Shown piece by piece: positions 26,095 to 33,979 of a stretch of 64,000 nt of DNA. Each line of letters opens with the position of its first letter. Position 1 is the stretch's first letter. The DNA comes from Treponema_I sp045599005 (GTDB lineage Bacteria; Spirochaetota; Spirochaetia; Treponematales; Treponemataceae). The stretch lies in assembly GCA_045599005.1 (NCBI GenBank), contig JAZRVF010000015.1:124001-188000 (forward strand). The letters run 5' to 3'. The notes beneath the pieces are model-generated. The model was given only the letters and a program-made list of their open reading frames with translations. It was not told the DNA's origin and searched no databases. Made by a program: the position numbers and the translations under genes.

Positions 26095-27035
26095 GTCGCC
26101 TCTTCACGGAGGCGTGAATTGAAACACTTTGGAAGGTGGAATCAACTATTATAATTAAGGGTCGCCTCTTCACGGAGGCGTGAATTGAAACCCATGTATG
26201 CTTCTAATTGTTTTAAAGAGCCCAAGTCGCCTCTTCACGGAGGCGTGAATTGAAACTTCTTCGTTCTGGTCGTTGATAACGGGATAGTTGCGTCGCCTCT
26301 TCACGGAGGCGTGAATTGAAACTGGAGATTAAGTCCCATTGCTCCGGCCTGATATTGGTCGCCTCTTCACGGAGGCGTGAATTGAAACTGTTACTCCTGA
26401 TTTCAGAATATATTCTAACTTGTCGCCTCTTCACGGAGGCGTGAATTGAAACTATTGGTTTTTCTGTAGGATGTAATTTTCCATTGTCGCCTCTTCACGG
26501 AGGCGTGAATTGAAACCTTCCTATAGGGACACTTCCCTTCATTAATTGTAGTCGCCTCTTCACGGAGGCGTGAATTGAAACCCGATTGCCGATGCCACGT
26601 CCCCCCACGTCGTGAAGTCGCCTCTTCACGGAGGCGTGAATTGAAACTTACTGGTGAAGGCGAAATGTTTTCACGCCAGAGTCGCCTCTTCACGGAGGCG
26701 TGAATTGAAACCCATAAAAGCCATGCTCCATGAGTCATTGCATACGTCGCCTCTTCACGGAGGCGTGAATTGAAACTGCAAATACCCGCATCCACAGGAC
26801 GGCCTCTATGGTCGCCTCTTCACGGAGGCGTGAATTGAAACCGGAAAGGCTTTTGACCTGACGCAGGAAACAACTGGTCGCCTCTTCACGGAGGCGTGAA
26901 TTGAAACCTGTCTGGCAGCTGAACAAAGAAAACCTTGAGAGTCGCCTCTTCACGGAGGCGTGAATTGAAACCATGCCCGCACACTTGCAGGCAAGCATTG
27001 CCGGGTCGCCTCTTCACGGAGGCGTAATTTGACAG
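26095..27035 (+). CRISPR. type I-C CRISPR array, 15 repeats and 14 spacers
   Basis: The 31-base repeat begins GTCGCCTCTTCACGG and ends AGGCGTGAATTGAAAC. Repeats start at 26095, 26161, 26226, 26292, 26358, 26422, 26486, 26551, 26617, 26681, 26746, 26811, 26877, 26941 and 27005. Spacers are 33-35 bases (35, 34, 35, 35, 33, 33, 34, 35, 33, 34, 34, 35, 33, 33). The first 14 repeats look identical. The last one diverges in its final ten bases (GTAATTTGACAG), which marks the old, leader-distal end. Transcription is on the plus strand, leaving an ATTGAAAC handle on each crRNA. All spacers differ from one another, and I saw no match to other parts of this window by eye. Confidence 0.98.
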
Positions 27036-27125
27036 GAAAGTTTTAAAGAACACATCCAGTAAATCTACAGAGAGTAAATCAAAGAAAATGTTTGTATCAC
27101 TTACAACAATTCTTTCTTCAATCAT
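27036..27125 (-). pseudogene. N-terminal fragment of a PIN-domain protein cut by the CRISPR array
   Basis: On the reverse strand, ATG 27125 starts MIEERIVVSDTNIFFDLLSV, with the first catalytic Asp of PIN nucleases in the VSDTNIFF strand. After about 30 codons the frame runs straight into the last CRISPR repeat, so the rest of the toxin is gone. Its ATG overlaps the stop codon of the antitoxin remnant upstream (ATGA), which is the usual toxin-antitoxin arrangement. Confidence 0.65.
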
Positions 27126-27241
27126 ACAAGAGCAAGATCCTCTCTAACTTGTTCCACACTCTGATTAAGAATACTTGCAGCTTTTGAAGTAGTAATAAGT
27201 TCATTGCTCAATGCTCTATAAACAAGGCTGGTAAATCTTAG
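27122..27241 (-). pseudogene. C-terminal remnant of a probable antitoxin (ImmA/IrrE or Xre type)
   Basis: Reverse strand codons read RFTSLVYRALSNELITTSKA then ASILNQSVEQVREDLALV and stop at 27122. Such endings (ALxxGxIxxxRAAxxLNxxxEEL) close ImmA/IrrE-family or Xre-type proteins encoded just before PIN toxins. No start codon remains in frame; an in-frame stop lies a little upstream of the homologous part. Confidence 0.5.
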
Positions 27242-27280
27242 GATTATATTCTGTTTATGATTGAAGGTGTCTGTCAGATG

Positions 27281-27571
27281 TCTGAGTTTACCTTAAAGTT
27301 TATTGATTCGTTTATAAAGACAATGAACGCTGCTGCAGCCATGATAAAAGAAAAGTGCCCCAAGCTTTATTCTCAAGAGTTACTTGAGCATCTTTTCTAT
27401 GATTTTTATACAAGAAATGAATATTTGTGTGAGAAATTGAACATTACGAGAAACACTTCAAGTAAGTATCTTCATGAACTGACAGATGCAGGTGTTCTGA
27501 TTGAAGAAAAGATTGGAAAGAGTAAGATTTACAAAAATACGTTCCTTTATAACTTAATAAAACTTTGGTAA
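27281..27571 (+). pseudogene. C-terminal fragment of a Fic-family protein
   Basis: The open frame can start at ATG 27257, but the recognisable part is about 95 residues from 27281. It reads KFIDSFIKTMNAAAAMIKEK, then CPKLYSQELLEHLFYDFYTR and a winged-helix end (LNITRNTSSKYLHELTDAG, VLIEEKIGKSKIY). This is the C-terminal winged helix of Fic/DOC proteins that follow an HPFxxGNGR core. The Fic core itself is absent, so the fragment cannot be an AMP transferase. 27572-27761 is AT-rich and shows no gene. Confidence 0.6.
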
Positions 27572-27761
27572 GTTAAGTGATTTAATGGATATGTGTATGG
27601 TAAAACAAAAAAAAGAATTCTTTTATACTTGGGAAGATATTTTGTTAAATTAAGTTATTCAAATTTTGAAAAGATTAAATTCTACAGAGCAATACCAAAT
27701 CGGAATAAATTTAAAATTAAACTTGTGGAATATAATTGTAACCGCTCCTTCCCCGTCCCAA

Positions 27762-28181
27762 TCACCCTCCCGCAGCCACATGTTTCGGGTACCACTTCTG
27801 GAACCATACCGTGAAGATCCCGATTGCCAGCGGCAGTGCGGAGTTTATCGCGCCGATAAAGCGCCCCGCGGCGGTCTGTATGATTAAGTAAGTCCACACG
27901 GGAGAAATCAGGTAGAAAATTCCCCACACGGCGGTCAGAATCCGGTTTGTCCTCAGGAAAAGCGGATTTTTCAGGGCAGATTCACCATTGTAGCTGTTCA
28001 TTGAATAATGGGCTGTAAGCGGAATTTTCGCAAAACAGGACAGGGACCACATCAGTCCGAAAACAAAATAAGAGACTGGAATAATCAGCGACGGTGAGAC
28101 ACCGGCAAGCAGTGCGATCGAACAGGCGCCCACCTCAAGCCCTGCAAGTCTGTCATAAACTGTGATCTTCGCCCGGCTCAT
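27762..28181 (-). CDS. small integral membrane protein of unknown function
   Basis: From ATG 28181 the product is 139 residues with four likely membrane segments (around LAGLEVGACSIALLAG, IIPVSYFVFGLMWSL, ILTAVWGIFYLISPVW and FIGAINSALPLAIGIF). The start lies inside the end of the upstream oxidoreductase gene (29-base overlap), so the two are probably translated together. A start further upstream would place a long polar segment in front. The family is not recognised. The overlap suggests it serves the flavodoxin-SCP2 protein, perhaps as a membrane partner, but that is inference. Confidence 0.65.
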   Translation of the reverse strand: MSRAKITVYDRLAGLEVGACSIALLAGVSPSLIIPVSYFVFGLMWSLSCFAKIPLTAHYSMNSYNGESALKNPLFLRTNRILTAVWGIFYLISPVWTYLIIQTAAGRFIGAINSALPLAIGIFTVWFQKWYPKHVAAGG

Positions 28182-29274
28182 CAGCACCGGCCTCCAAAAC
28201 TGTGTCGCCATCCGCAGAGGAAGCCGTTTTTCCCGCACCGAAATATTCATCCCAATGAAGCATCAGGTCAAAATTCCCTTCAACCGTGTAAAGATGCTTC
28301 ATCATCGCTTCGTCACCTCTCATCTCGCCAGCGGCAATCGCTTTCCACACAGAAAGTGGCGTGTTGATCCGCGTGGTAAAATCACCCGAAAGTTCCTCAG
28401 TAACACGGCTGCCATCCTTCCCCAGAATGATCCTGTATGACCTGCCCACGTCCGTGTAATTCATCTCCAGCACAGAATCCCTGCCGCGCCATCTGTCCTT
28501 GCTGTAAAGAGCAGCCATCTGCCGTGTGAACACCAGACTCTCGTCAGTCTTTCCGCCATTTTCGTCCACACCCCAGCTTGAATCCGCCATCCTTTCAAAC
28601 ACATCCCGCGGGAAAAGGATTTCCTTCAGTTTTTGCCAGGTTCCATTGCTGATTCCACCGGAACTGAATTCTTCTCCTGCAGTCTTCACATAAGAAAGAT
28701 ATTCGCCCGTACGCTCAGAAAGTTCCTTTACCCGGAACAGTTCACCCTGCCCGCAGAACAGCGCAGTGTAGCCCTCCTTTCCGCAGAGCCTGTCAAACAT
28801 TGCAGTTACGCAGTCATAATTTCCTTCCGCCGTATAAAATCCGCAGGTAGAAATCAGCACAGTTTTTTTTCCGCTCATGTCAAAACGGGAAGAATGGCCA
28901 CCGCTTTCCGTGCCCTTTTCCATAAAAGGCATGGTCATCGGAAGCTGACGGTCAACAAGATTCTTAAGCTGGCCAGGAAGCCCGAAATAATACAGAGGAA
29001 AACTCCAGACAGTCAGATCCGCCCAGAGAAGTTTTTCAAGCACAGAAGCCATGTCATCATGGATGCAGCATTTTCCGGGTGTGTTTTTCCAGCAGGCAAA
29101 ACAGCCAAGACAGGGCTTTATGTTCAATCTGCTGATCTCAAGCACCTGGATCTCCGGATCCGCTCCACCTCTGCACCGTTCACCGGCCTTAATTCCTTCC
29201 AGAAAAGCATCAGTCAATCTGAAAGTATTGCTTTTCTCACCCTTCGGACTTCCGTTTATCACAAGAATATTCAT
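28153..29274 (-). CDS. flavodoxin-like NAD(P)H oxidoreductase fused to an SCP2 domain
   Basis: The 373-residue protein starts MNILVINGSPKGEKSNTFRL, the phosphate-binding loop of NADPH-dependent FMN reductases. It then has PCLGCFACWKNTPGKC and FPLYYFGLPGQLKNLVDR, typical of flavodoxin_2/iron-sulphur flavoprotein relatives. From about residue 255 a second domain (VLEMNYTDVGRSYRIILG ... GDEAMMKHLY) matches the SCP2 sterol-carrier fold, which binds hydrophobic ligands. Such fusions could reduce a lipophilic substrate, but no substrate is known. AAGGAAATTT precedes the ATG at 29274. The 3' end overlaps the membrane protein gene. Confidence 0.8.
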   Translation of the reverse strand: MNILVINGSPKGEKSNTFRLTDAFLEGIKAGERCRGGADPEIQVLEISRLNIKPCLGCFACWKNTPGKCCIHDDMASVLEKLLWADLTVWSFPLYYFGLPGQLKNLVDRQLPMTMPFMEKGTESGGHSSRFDMSGKKTVLISTCGFYTAEGNYDCVTAMFDRLCGKEGYTALFCGQGELFRVKELSERTGEYLSYVKTAGEEFSSGGISNGTWQKLKEILFPRDVFERMADSSWGVDENGGKTDESLVFTRQMAALYSKDRWRGRDSVLEMNYTDVGRSYRIILGKDGSRVTEELSGDFTTRINTPLSVWKAIAAGEMRGDEAMMKHLYTVEGNFDLMLHWDEYFGAGKTASSADGDTVLEAGADEPGEDHSL

Positions 29275-29376
29275 AAATTTCCTTTTTCCTGAACGGACAG
29301 AAAAAGTTCATTACCTTCTGCGTGGCGAATCGGCCTTTTTTCAGGGAGTTCATTAAATTTCACAGAACTGATTTAA

Positions 29377-29637
29377 TCAGTTTTCCTCTGTATAATCCTG
29401 AAAATCAGAGAAATCGGGATAATCACAGAGACCTTCATCAAACACAATATGATTCGGGGACACAGCCTCTACCTTTGCAATGTGTTCCGCACGCGCTTTG
29501 TCCAGTGCCTCAGCATATCCGCGGAGAGCCGCAAAAGGCAGAAACTGGGCCGCCCTCTGTGCCATGGGCATCGGCGAATGATACCTTGACTTGTGATGAG
29601 GAAGATCGATTATGTCGTCGTAATTTTTATCAGCCAT
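29377..29637 (-). CDS. YolD-like small protein
   Basis: The 86-residue product has the compact signature YDDIIDLPHHKSRYHSPMPM then AQRAAQFLPFAALRGY. This is typical of small proteins encoded beside Y-family DNA polymerase genes (DinB/UvrX) in Firmicutes and spirochaetes. The end is acidic. No polymerase gene is nearby, so here it is an orphan. The ATG at 29637 has no clear Shine-Dalgarno site. Its role is unknown, though the family is usually damage-inducible. Confidence 0.7.
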   Translation of the reverse strand: MADKNYDDIIDLPHHKSRYHSPMPMAQRAAQFLPFAALRGYAEALDKARAEHIAKVEAVSPNHIVFDEGLCDYPDFSDFQDYTEEN

Positions 29638-29797
29638 AAGTTCAACTTACACAAATATGATGACATATACTGTCCCGAAAATCCATTTTTCTGCAATACT
29701 TTTCTGCTACAGGGAGGCGGAATCATTTTCATTTGAAACATTTGATTATTAACGCTATTATTAATCCGTTAAAAAAGAAAAACAACGGAGACGTGAT

Positions 29798-30712
29798 ATG
29801 AAACCTACACTTATCGTTCTCGCAGCCGGAATGGGCAGCCGTTACGGTGGAGTCAAACAGATAGACGCAATCGGACGGCACAACGAATGCCTTCTTGATT
29901 TCTCAACATACGACGCAATGACAAGCGGCTTCGGAAAAGTCGTTTACATCATCCGCAAAGACATAGAAGCTGATTTCCGTGAGCGGCTTTTTGACCGTGT
30001 GGCAAAAAACTTTGACGCGGAATACGTTTTCCAGACACCAACCTCACTTTTCACACCGGAACAGATCTCAAAAATCCACCCGGAACGCAGGAAACCCTGG
30101 GGAACGATGCACGCAGTTCTCTGCGCCCAGGATGCGGTACACGAACCATTCTCCGTAATCAACGCAGACGATTATTACGGACGCGAAGCTTTCAGGACAA
30201 TCGGCGCACATCTTTCCGCAATGTCTCCGGAGGGCACTGAACATGCGATGGTCGGCTACGTCCTTGAGAACACAATGAGCAGAACAGGCTCCGTCTCAAG
30301 AGGCGTCTGCAAAGTCTCAGACAGCGGCTATCTTGAGTCCATCACTGAGAACACAAAGATTTACTACCAGGGCGACAGGATCATTTCGGAAATTGACGGA
30401 CAGAGCATAGAAATGACCGGCAAAGAATGGGTTTCCATGAACATGTTCGGATTCGGTCCCAAAGCCTTCGAGACTTTCACCGACTACTGGAATGATTTCG
30501 TGAAGACAAACGGATCCAGCGAAAAAGGTGAGGCATATCTCCCGACAGGTGCAAGCAACATCATCAATCAGGGAAAAGGACAGATCAAGTTCTACACTTC
30601 ATCAGAACGCTGGTTCGGAATGACATACAGCGAGGACAGGGAGATTGTAAAACAGGAGATTGATGCAAAGATTTCTTCAGGCTACTACCCTGAAACCTTG
30701 TGGACAAAGTGA
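29798..30712 (+). CDS. sugar-phosphate nucleotidyltransferase family protein
   Basis: The 304-residue protein has the nucleotidyltransferase start LIVLAAGMGSRYGGVKQID (G-x-G-T/S-R), KPWGTMHAVLCAQDAV and the metal-binding INADDYYG. It is a GT-A fold enzyme that would couple a sugar phosphate to an NTP. It lies 7 bases upstream of mannose-6-phosphate isomerase and shares its transcript, which makes mannose or a related hexose a reasonable substrate, but no substrate motif proves it. Start ATG 29798 follows ACGGAG. Confidence 0.8.
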   Translation: MKPTLIVLAAGMGSRYGGVKQIDAIGRHNECLLDFSTYDAMTSGFGKVVYIIRKDIEADFRERLFDRVAKNFDAEYVFQTPTSLFTPEQISKIHPERRKPWGTMHAVLCAQDAVHEPFSVINADDYYGREAFRTIGAHLSAMSPEGTEHAMVGYVLENTMSRTGSVSRGVCKVSDSGYLESITENTKIYYQGDRIISEIDGQSIEMTGKEWVSMNMFGFGPKAFETFTDYWNDFVKTNGSSEKGEAYLPTGASNIINQGKGQIKFYTSSERWFGMTYSEDREIVKQEIDAKISSGYYPETLWTK

Positions 30713-30719
30713 GGATATT

Positions 30720-31577
30720 ATGAACATGTTCAAGACCGCCCCCTATGTCAGCGAGAAAGTCTGGGGCTACGAACGCTGGATTGTCTCAACACACGCAGTG
30801 GGCCAGTCAGAGATTGCGGACACCGGTTCCGACCTTGACGGAAAAAGCATCACAGAAGCTGTCGGTGCTGATTACCCGCTGCTCATCAAACTGATCCAGG
30901 CAAACGACACTCTGTCAGTCCAGGTTCACCCTGATGACGATTACGCCCGCCGCGTGGAGAACACTTTCGGAAAGACCGAATGCTGGTACATTCTGGACGC
31001 AGTTCCCGGCGCAACCCTGGTCTGCGGGCTCAACAGCGGCTGCACAAAGGAAGAGCTTGCGGAAGCAATCCGGCAGAACACACTGGACAAGTACCTTAAA
31101 GTTGTTCCCGTAAAAAAAGGTGACTTCATCTTCATCCCGGCAGGAACAGTCCACGCTATCCAGGGCGGGCTCCGCCTCCTTGAGGTCCAGGAACCCAGTG
31201 ACATCACCTACCGCCTTTATGACTGGGGCCGCCCCCGCGAGATCCATGTGGAGAAAGGCCTTGAAGTAACGGAATGCACACACTCCGAGCCCCTTCAGAA
31301 CTTTGACGGAACCTTTGCCTGCGAATATTTTTCTCTCAGCCACCAGACTTTTGAATCAACTGATTATTCTGATCTTTGGGATCCGGCACAGGCTGTTCTT
31401 CCTGAAGATCCTGAATGGATCAGTGCCTTTATAATAGAAGGAAAAGGAACAATCTGTGACGGACAGGGCGGCGAACTCAATGTCTGCAGTGAAGAGATGA
31501 TCATGCTCAGAAGCAGCGGAACCTACACTGCAAAAAGCGCTGACGGATCCCCGCTAAAGGTGATGATTATTGAATGA
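30720..31577 (+). CDS. manA: class I mannose-6-phosphate isomerase
   Basis: This zinc enzyme interconverts mannose-6-phosphate and fructose-6-phosphate. The 285-residue short bacterial form has VWGYERWIVSTH, LIKLIQANDTLSVQVHPDDD (zinc ligands Gln and His), GKTECWYIL (Glu) and FIFIPAGTVHAI (His). From ATG 30720 the GAGG overlaps the stop of the upstream gene, indicating coupling; frames beginning earlier read inside that gene. A terminator follows at 31607. Confidence 0.93.
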   Translation: MNMFKTAPYVSEKVWGYERWIVSTHAVGQSEIADTGSDLDGKSITEAVGADYPLLIKLIQANDTLSVQVHPDDDYARRVENTFGKTECWYILDAVPGATLVCGLNSGCTKEELAEAIRQNTLDKYLKVVPVKKGDFIFIPAGTVHAIQGGLRLLEVQEPSDITYRLYDWGRPREIHVEKGLEVTECTHSEPLQNFDGTFACEYFSLSHQTFESTDYSDLWDPAQAVLPEDPEWISAFIIEGKGTICDGQGGELNVCSEEMIMLRSSGTYTAKSADGSPLKVMIIE

Positions 31578-31606
31578 CCGGATAAAACCGGAAAAAAAAC
31601 TGACAG

Positions 31607-31646
31607 AAAAGGGCATCACAATGTGTGAAGTGATGCCCTTTTTTTA
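31607..31646 (+). terminator. terminator after manA
   Basis: A GGGCATCAC/GTGATGCCC stem (31611-31619 with 31630-31638) is flanked by AAAA and a run of seven T, and could serve both directions between convergent genes. Confidence 0.9.
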
Positions 31647-31672
31647 TGTCTCCTTCAGAAGACCGGTCAGAA

Positions 31673-33760
31673 TCAGTCCTCCGGATTTGAGACAGTGATG
31701 AATTCTTTTGCGGCGGCAATAACCTCGTCAGCAATTTTTCCGCTGATCGGGTCATAATGGTCGAAAGAAGTCTCAAAACTTCCAGTACCGCTTGTGATTG
31801 AACGCAGATCAATCGCGTACTTCAGCAGCTCAGCCTGTGGTGCCTGTGCCCGTATTTCCTCAATGCCGCCACCGATCTCGCTCTGTCCCAGAATGCGTCC
31901 CCGTTTTCCGGACATGTCGGACATAATGTCGCCCAGATACTTTGTCTCAACCCACACAGTTATGTTCATGACCGGCTCAAGCAGAATGGGGCCCGCCTGG
32001 CGCATCGCATCCCTGAAAGCATTTCTCGCCGCAATCTTGAAGGCCAGCTCCGATGAATCAACCGGATGCTCCTTGCCGTCAAGAACAGTGGCTGCAACAT
32101 CCACAACCGGGTAACCTGCAAGGACACCGTTCATCATTGCTTCCTTAACGCCTTTCTCCACACCGGGAATGTAGCTTTTTGAGATCGCGCCGCCGAACAC
32201 AGCATTTGTAAACCTGTATTCCTCACCGCGGGCAAGAGGTTCCACTGCAAGAACAACCCGCCCGAACTGTCCGTGTCCGCCGGACTGTTTCTTGTGTGTA
32301 TACTCTGACTGGGCCTTGTTCCGGATTGTCTCCCTGTACGCAACCCTGGGCACAGAAGTGATCACGTTCAGTCTGTTCTGCTTCCGGAGTCTGTCCAGTA
32401 CAATGTTTATGTGCAGCTCACCCATGCCGGAGAAAACATTCTGCTTTGTCTCAGGATTGTACCTGTATGACAGAGTCCTGTCCTCTTCCGCCACATGGGC
32501 AAGAATCTCACTCATTTTGTCTTCTTCTTTCTTGTCACCTGCAGAAACCGCCATTGAATAAACCGGCTCAGGATGACGGAGACGCACAAAAGGCAGCGCG
32601 TTCTGGTCAGCGCTTAAAGTATCGCTTGTAAGAGCCACAGGAAGTTTTGTCGCCACGATGATGTCACCAGCCTCTGCCCTACGGATCTCCTCAAGTTTCT
32701 TGCCTGTTGCCCGGAAAATCTTGCCGACTTTTTCCCTGCGGTTCTCACGCCGGTTCCAGTATTCAGTTTCTGCAGAAAAAGATCCTGTAATAACTTTAAT
32801 GTAGGACAGTTTGCCGCTGAACTGGTCACTGGCAGTTTTCACAACAAGAGCCGAAGTTTCAGCCTCAGGCCCGATTTTTATTACAGAAGTGTTTTCCCCG
32901 TCTTTTGCAGTCTCAATGGCACCAAGAGGAGACGGAGCGATCTCGGCGATAAAGTCAAGAACCGGAACAATTCCGGAGTTTTTCACCGTAACACCAGCAA
33001 AAGCCGGAACAATCCTGTTGTTCGCAAAGGCAATCTTCAGTCCGGCAGCAATCTCCTCGTTTGTCAGTTCGCCTTCATCAATGAATTTTATAAGGAGCTC
33101 GTCATCACCTTCAGCTGCGGCTCCGGCCAGCTGGCCAACAGCACTGCGGTAATCTTCCATATATTCAGCAGGAATCTCAGAAGCCTCTTCCTTTGCCCCG
33201 TCAGCGGGAACAAAATACGCCTTACCATGAAGCACATCTATCACGCCTCTGTAATCAGCGCCGGTGCCCATGGGTATGGTCACGGAACACACTTCCACAT
33301 TGAATTTATCATGCACGTCCTTTACTGCAGCCACTGCATCAGAACGGGGCTCCTCAAGATGGTTCACAAAAATCATGCGCGGTTTGTTGCGCCGGTCAAG
33401 ATCACGCCACAGTTTTACAGTCTCAATCTGGGCACCGTTACGGCTGTCAACCAGAATAAGTGCCATCTCACTGGAGCGGAATGCGGAAATCACTTCGCCA
33501 ACAAAATCCGCAGATCCGGGAGTGTCCCAGAAATTCATGTTCATGTCTTTCCATGAAAGATGGGACAGAGACGCGTAAACAGAAATATGACGCTCAATCT
33601 CTTCAGGAGAAAAGTCGCTTACGGTTTTTCCCGAGGAAACACTTTCTGTCCTGCCGATCGCACCACCTGCAAACAGAAGCTGTTCCATCAATGTTGTCTT
33701 TCCAGTCTGACCATGACCTGCAATTGTAACATTTCTCAGTTTTTCAGTTGAAAAATCCAT
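31673..33760 (-). CDS. elongation factor G-like GTPase (paralogue)
   Basis: The 695-residue translational GTPase has the five-domain EF-G plan. G1 reads GHGQTGKTTL, G3 is DTPGSADFVGEV, and later blocks such as HVAEEDRTLSYRYNPETKQ then SGMGELHINIVLDRL and SGGHGQFGRV are typical of EF-G domains III-IV. G4 is NHLEEPRSD in place of the canonical NKxD, so it lacks the usual guanine-reading Lys and Asp. This places it in the EF-G-like side branch rather than the main fusA. The ATG at 33760 follows AGGAG; frames starting further upstream lack support. The physiological role is uncertain (ribosome recycling or stress). Confidence 0.85.
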   Translation of the reverse strand: MDFSTEKLRNVTIAGHGQTGKTTLMEQLLFAGGAIGRTESVSSGKTVSDFSPEEIERHISVYASLSHLSWKDMNMNFWDTPGSADFVGEVISAFRSSEMALILVDSRNGAQIETVKLWRDLDRRNKPRMIFVNHLEEPRSDAVAAVKDVHDKFNVEVCSVTIPMGTGADYRGVIDVLHGKAYFVPADGAKEEASEIPAEYMEDYRSAVGQLAGAAAEGDDELLIKFIDEGELTNEEIAAGLKIAFANNRIVPAFAGVTVKNSGIVPVLDFIAEIAPSPLGAIETAKDGENTSVIKIGPEAETSALVVKTASDQFSGKLSYIKVITGSFSAETEYWNRRENRREKVGKIFRATGKKLEEIRRAEAGDIIVATKLPVALTSDTLSADQNALPFVRLRHPEPVYSMAVSAGDKKEEDKMSEILAHVAEEDRTLSYRYNPETKQNVFSGMGELHINIVLDRLRKQNRLNVITSVPRVAYRETIRNKAQSEYTHKKQSGGHGQFGRVVLAVEPLARGEEYRFTNAVFGGAISKSYIPGVEKGVKEAMMNGVLAGYPVVDVAATVLDGKEHPVDSSELAFKIAARNAFRDAMRQAGPILLEPVMNITVWVETKYLGDIMSDMSGKRGRILGQSEIGGGIEEIRAQAPQAELLKYAIDLRSITSGTGSFETSFDHYDPISGKIADEVIAAAKEFITVSNPED

Positions 33761-33979
33761 AAATTCTCCTTTACTTTTCAGTAAGTGAACAGTTTGAAAT
33801 TCAGAATCCGCAACGCAGATCCGCAGCATTTTGCTCCTATGTTTTTTTCCCATACAAGATCAGAAATCACATTGATTTCCGCCTGCCATGAACTTTATGG
33901 TCAAATTATGAGTCCGCATTTTATCAGTTGTCAAGTTTTTTAATAGTCCCTATAATCTTTAAGTATCCGGAGGCACGAC

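Noticed and set aside
18162..27035. A novel CRISPR type or extra effector in the island
   Set aside because: All seven genes match the standard I-C set in standard order; there is no ancillary gene within the operon.
26213..27125. Reverse-strand open frames with repeated SRLREEAT or IHASVKRR
   Set aside because: These are translations of CRISPR repeats and spacers, not proteins. Only the first about 30 codons from 27125 carry real homology (PIN).
27257..27280. Possible intact small regulator starting at 27257
   Set aside because: The winged helix is the end of a Fic protein; the upstream bases belong to other remnants and there is no ribosome site.
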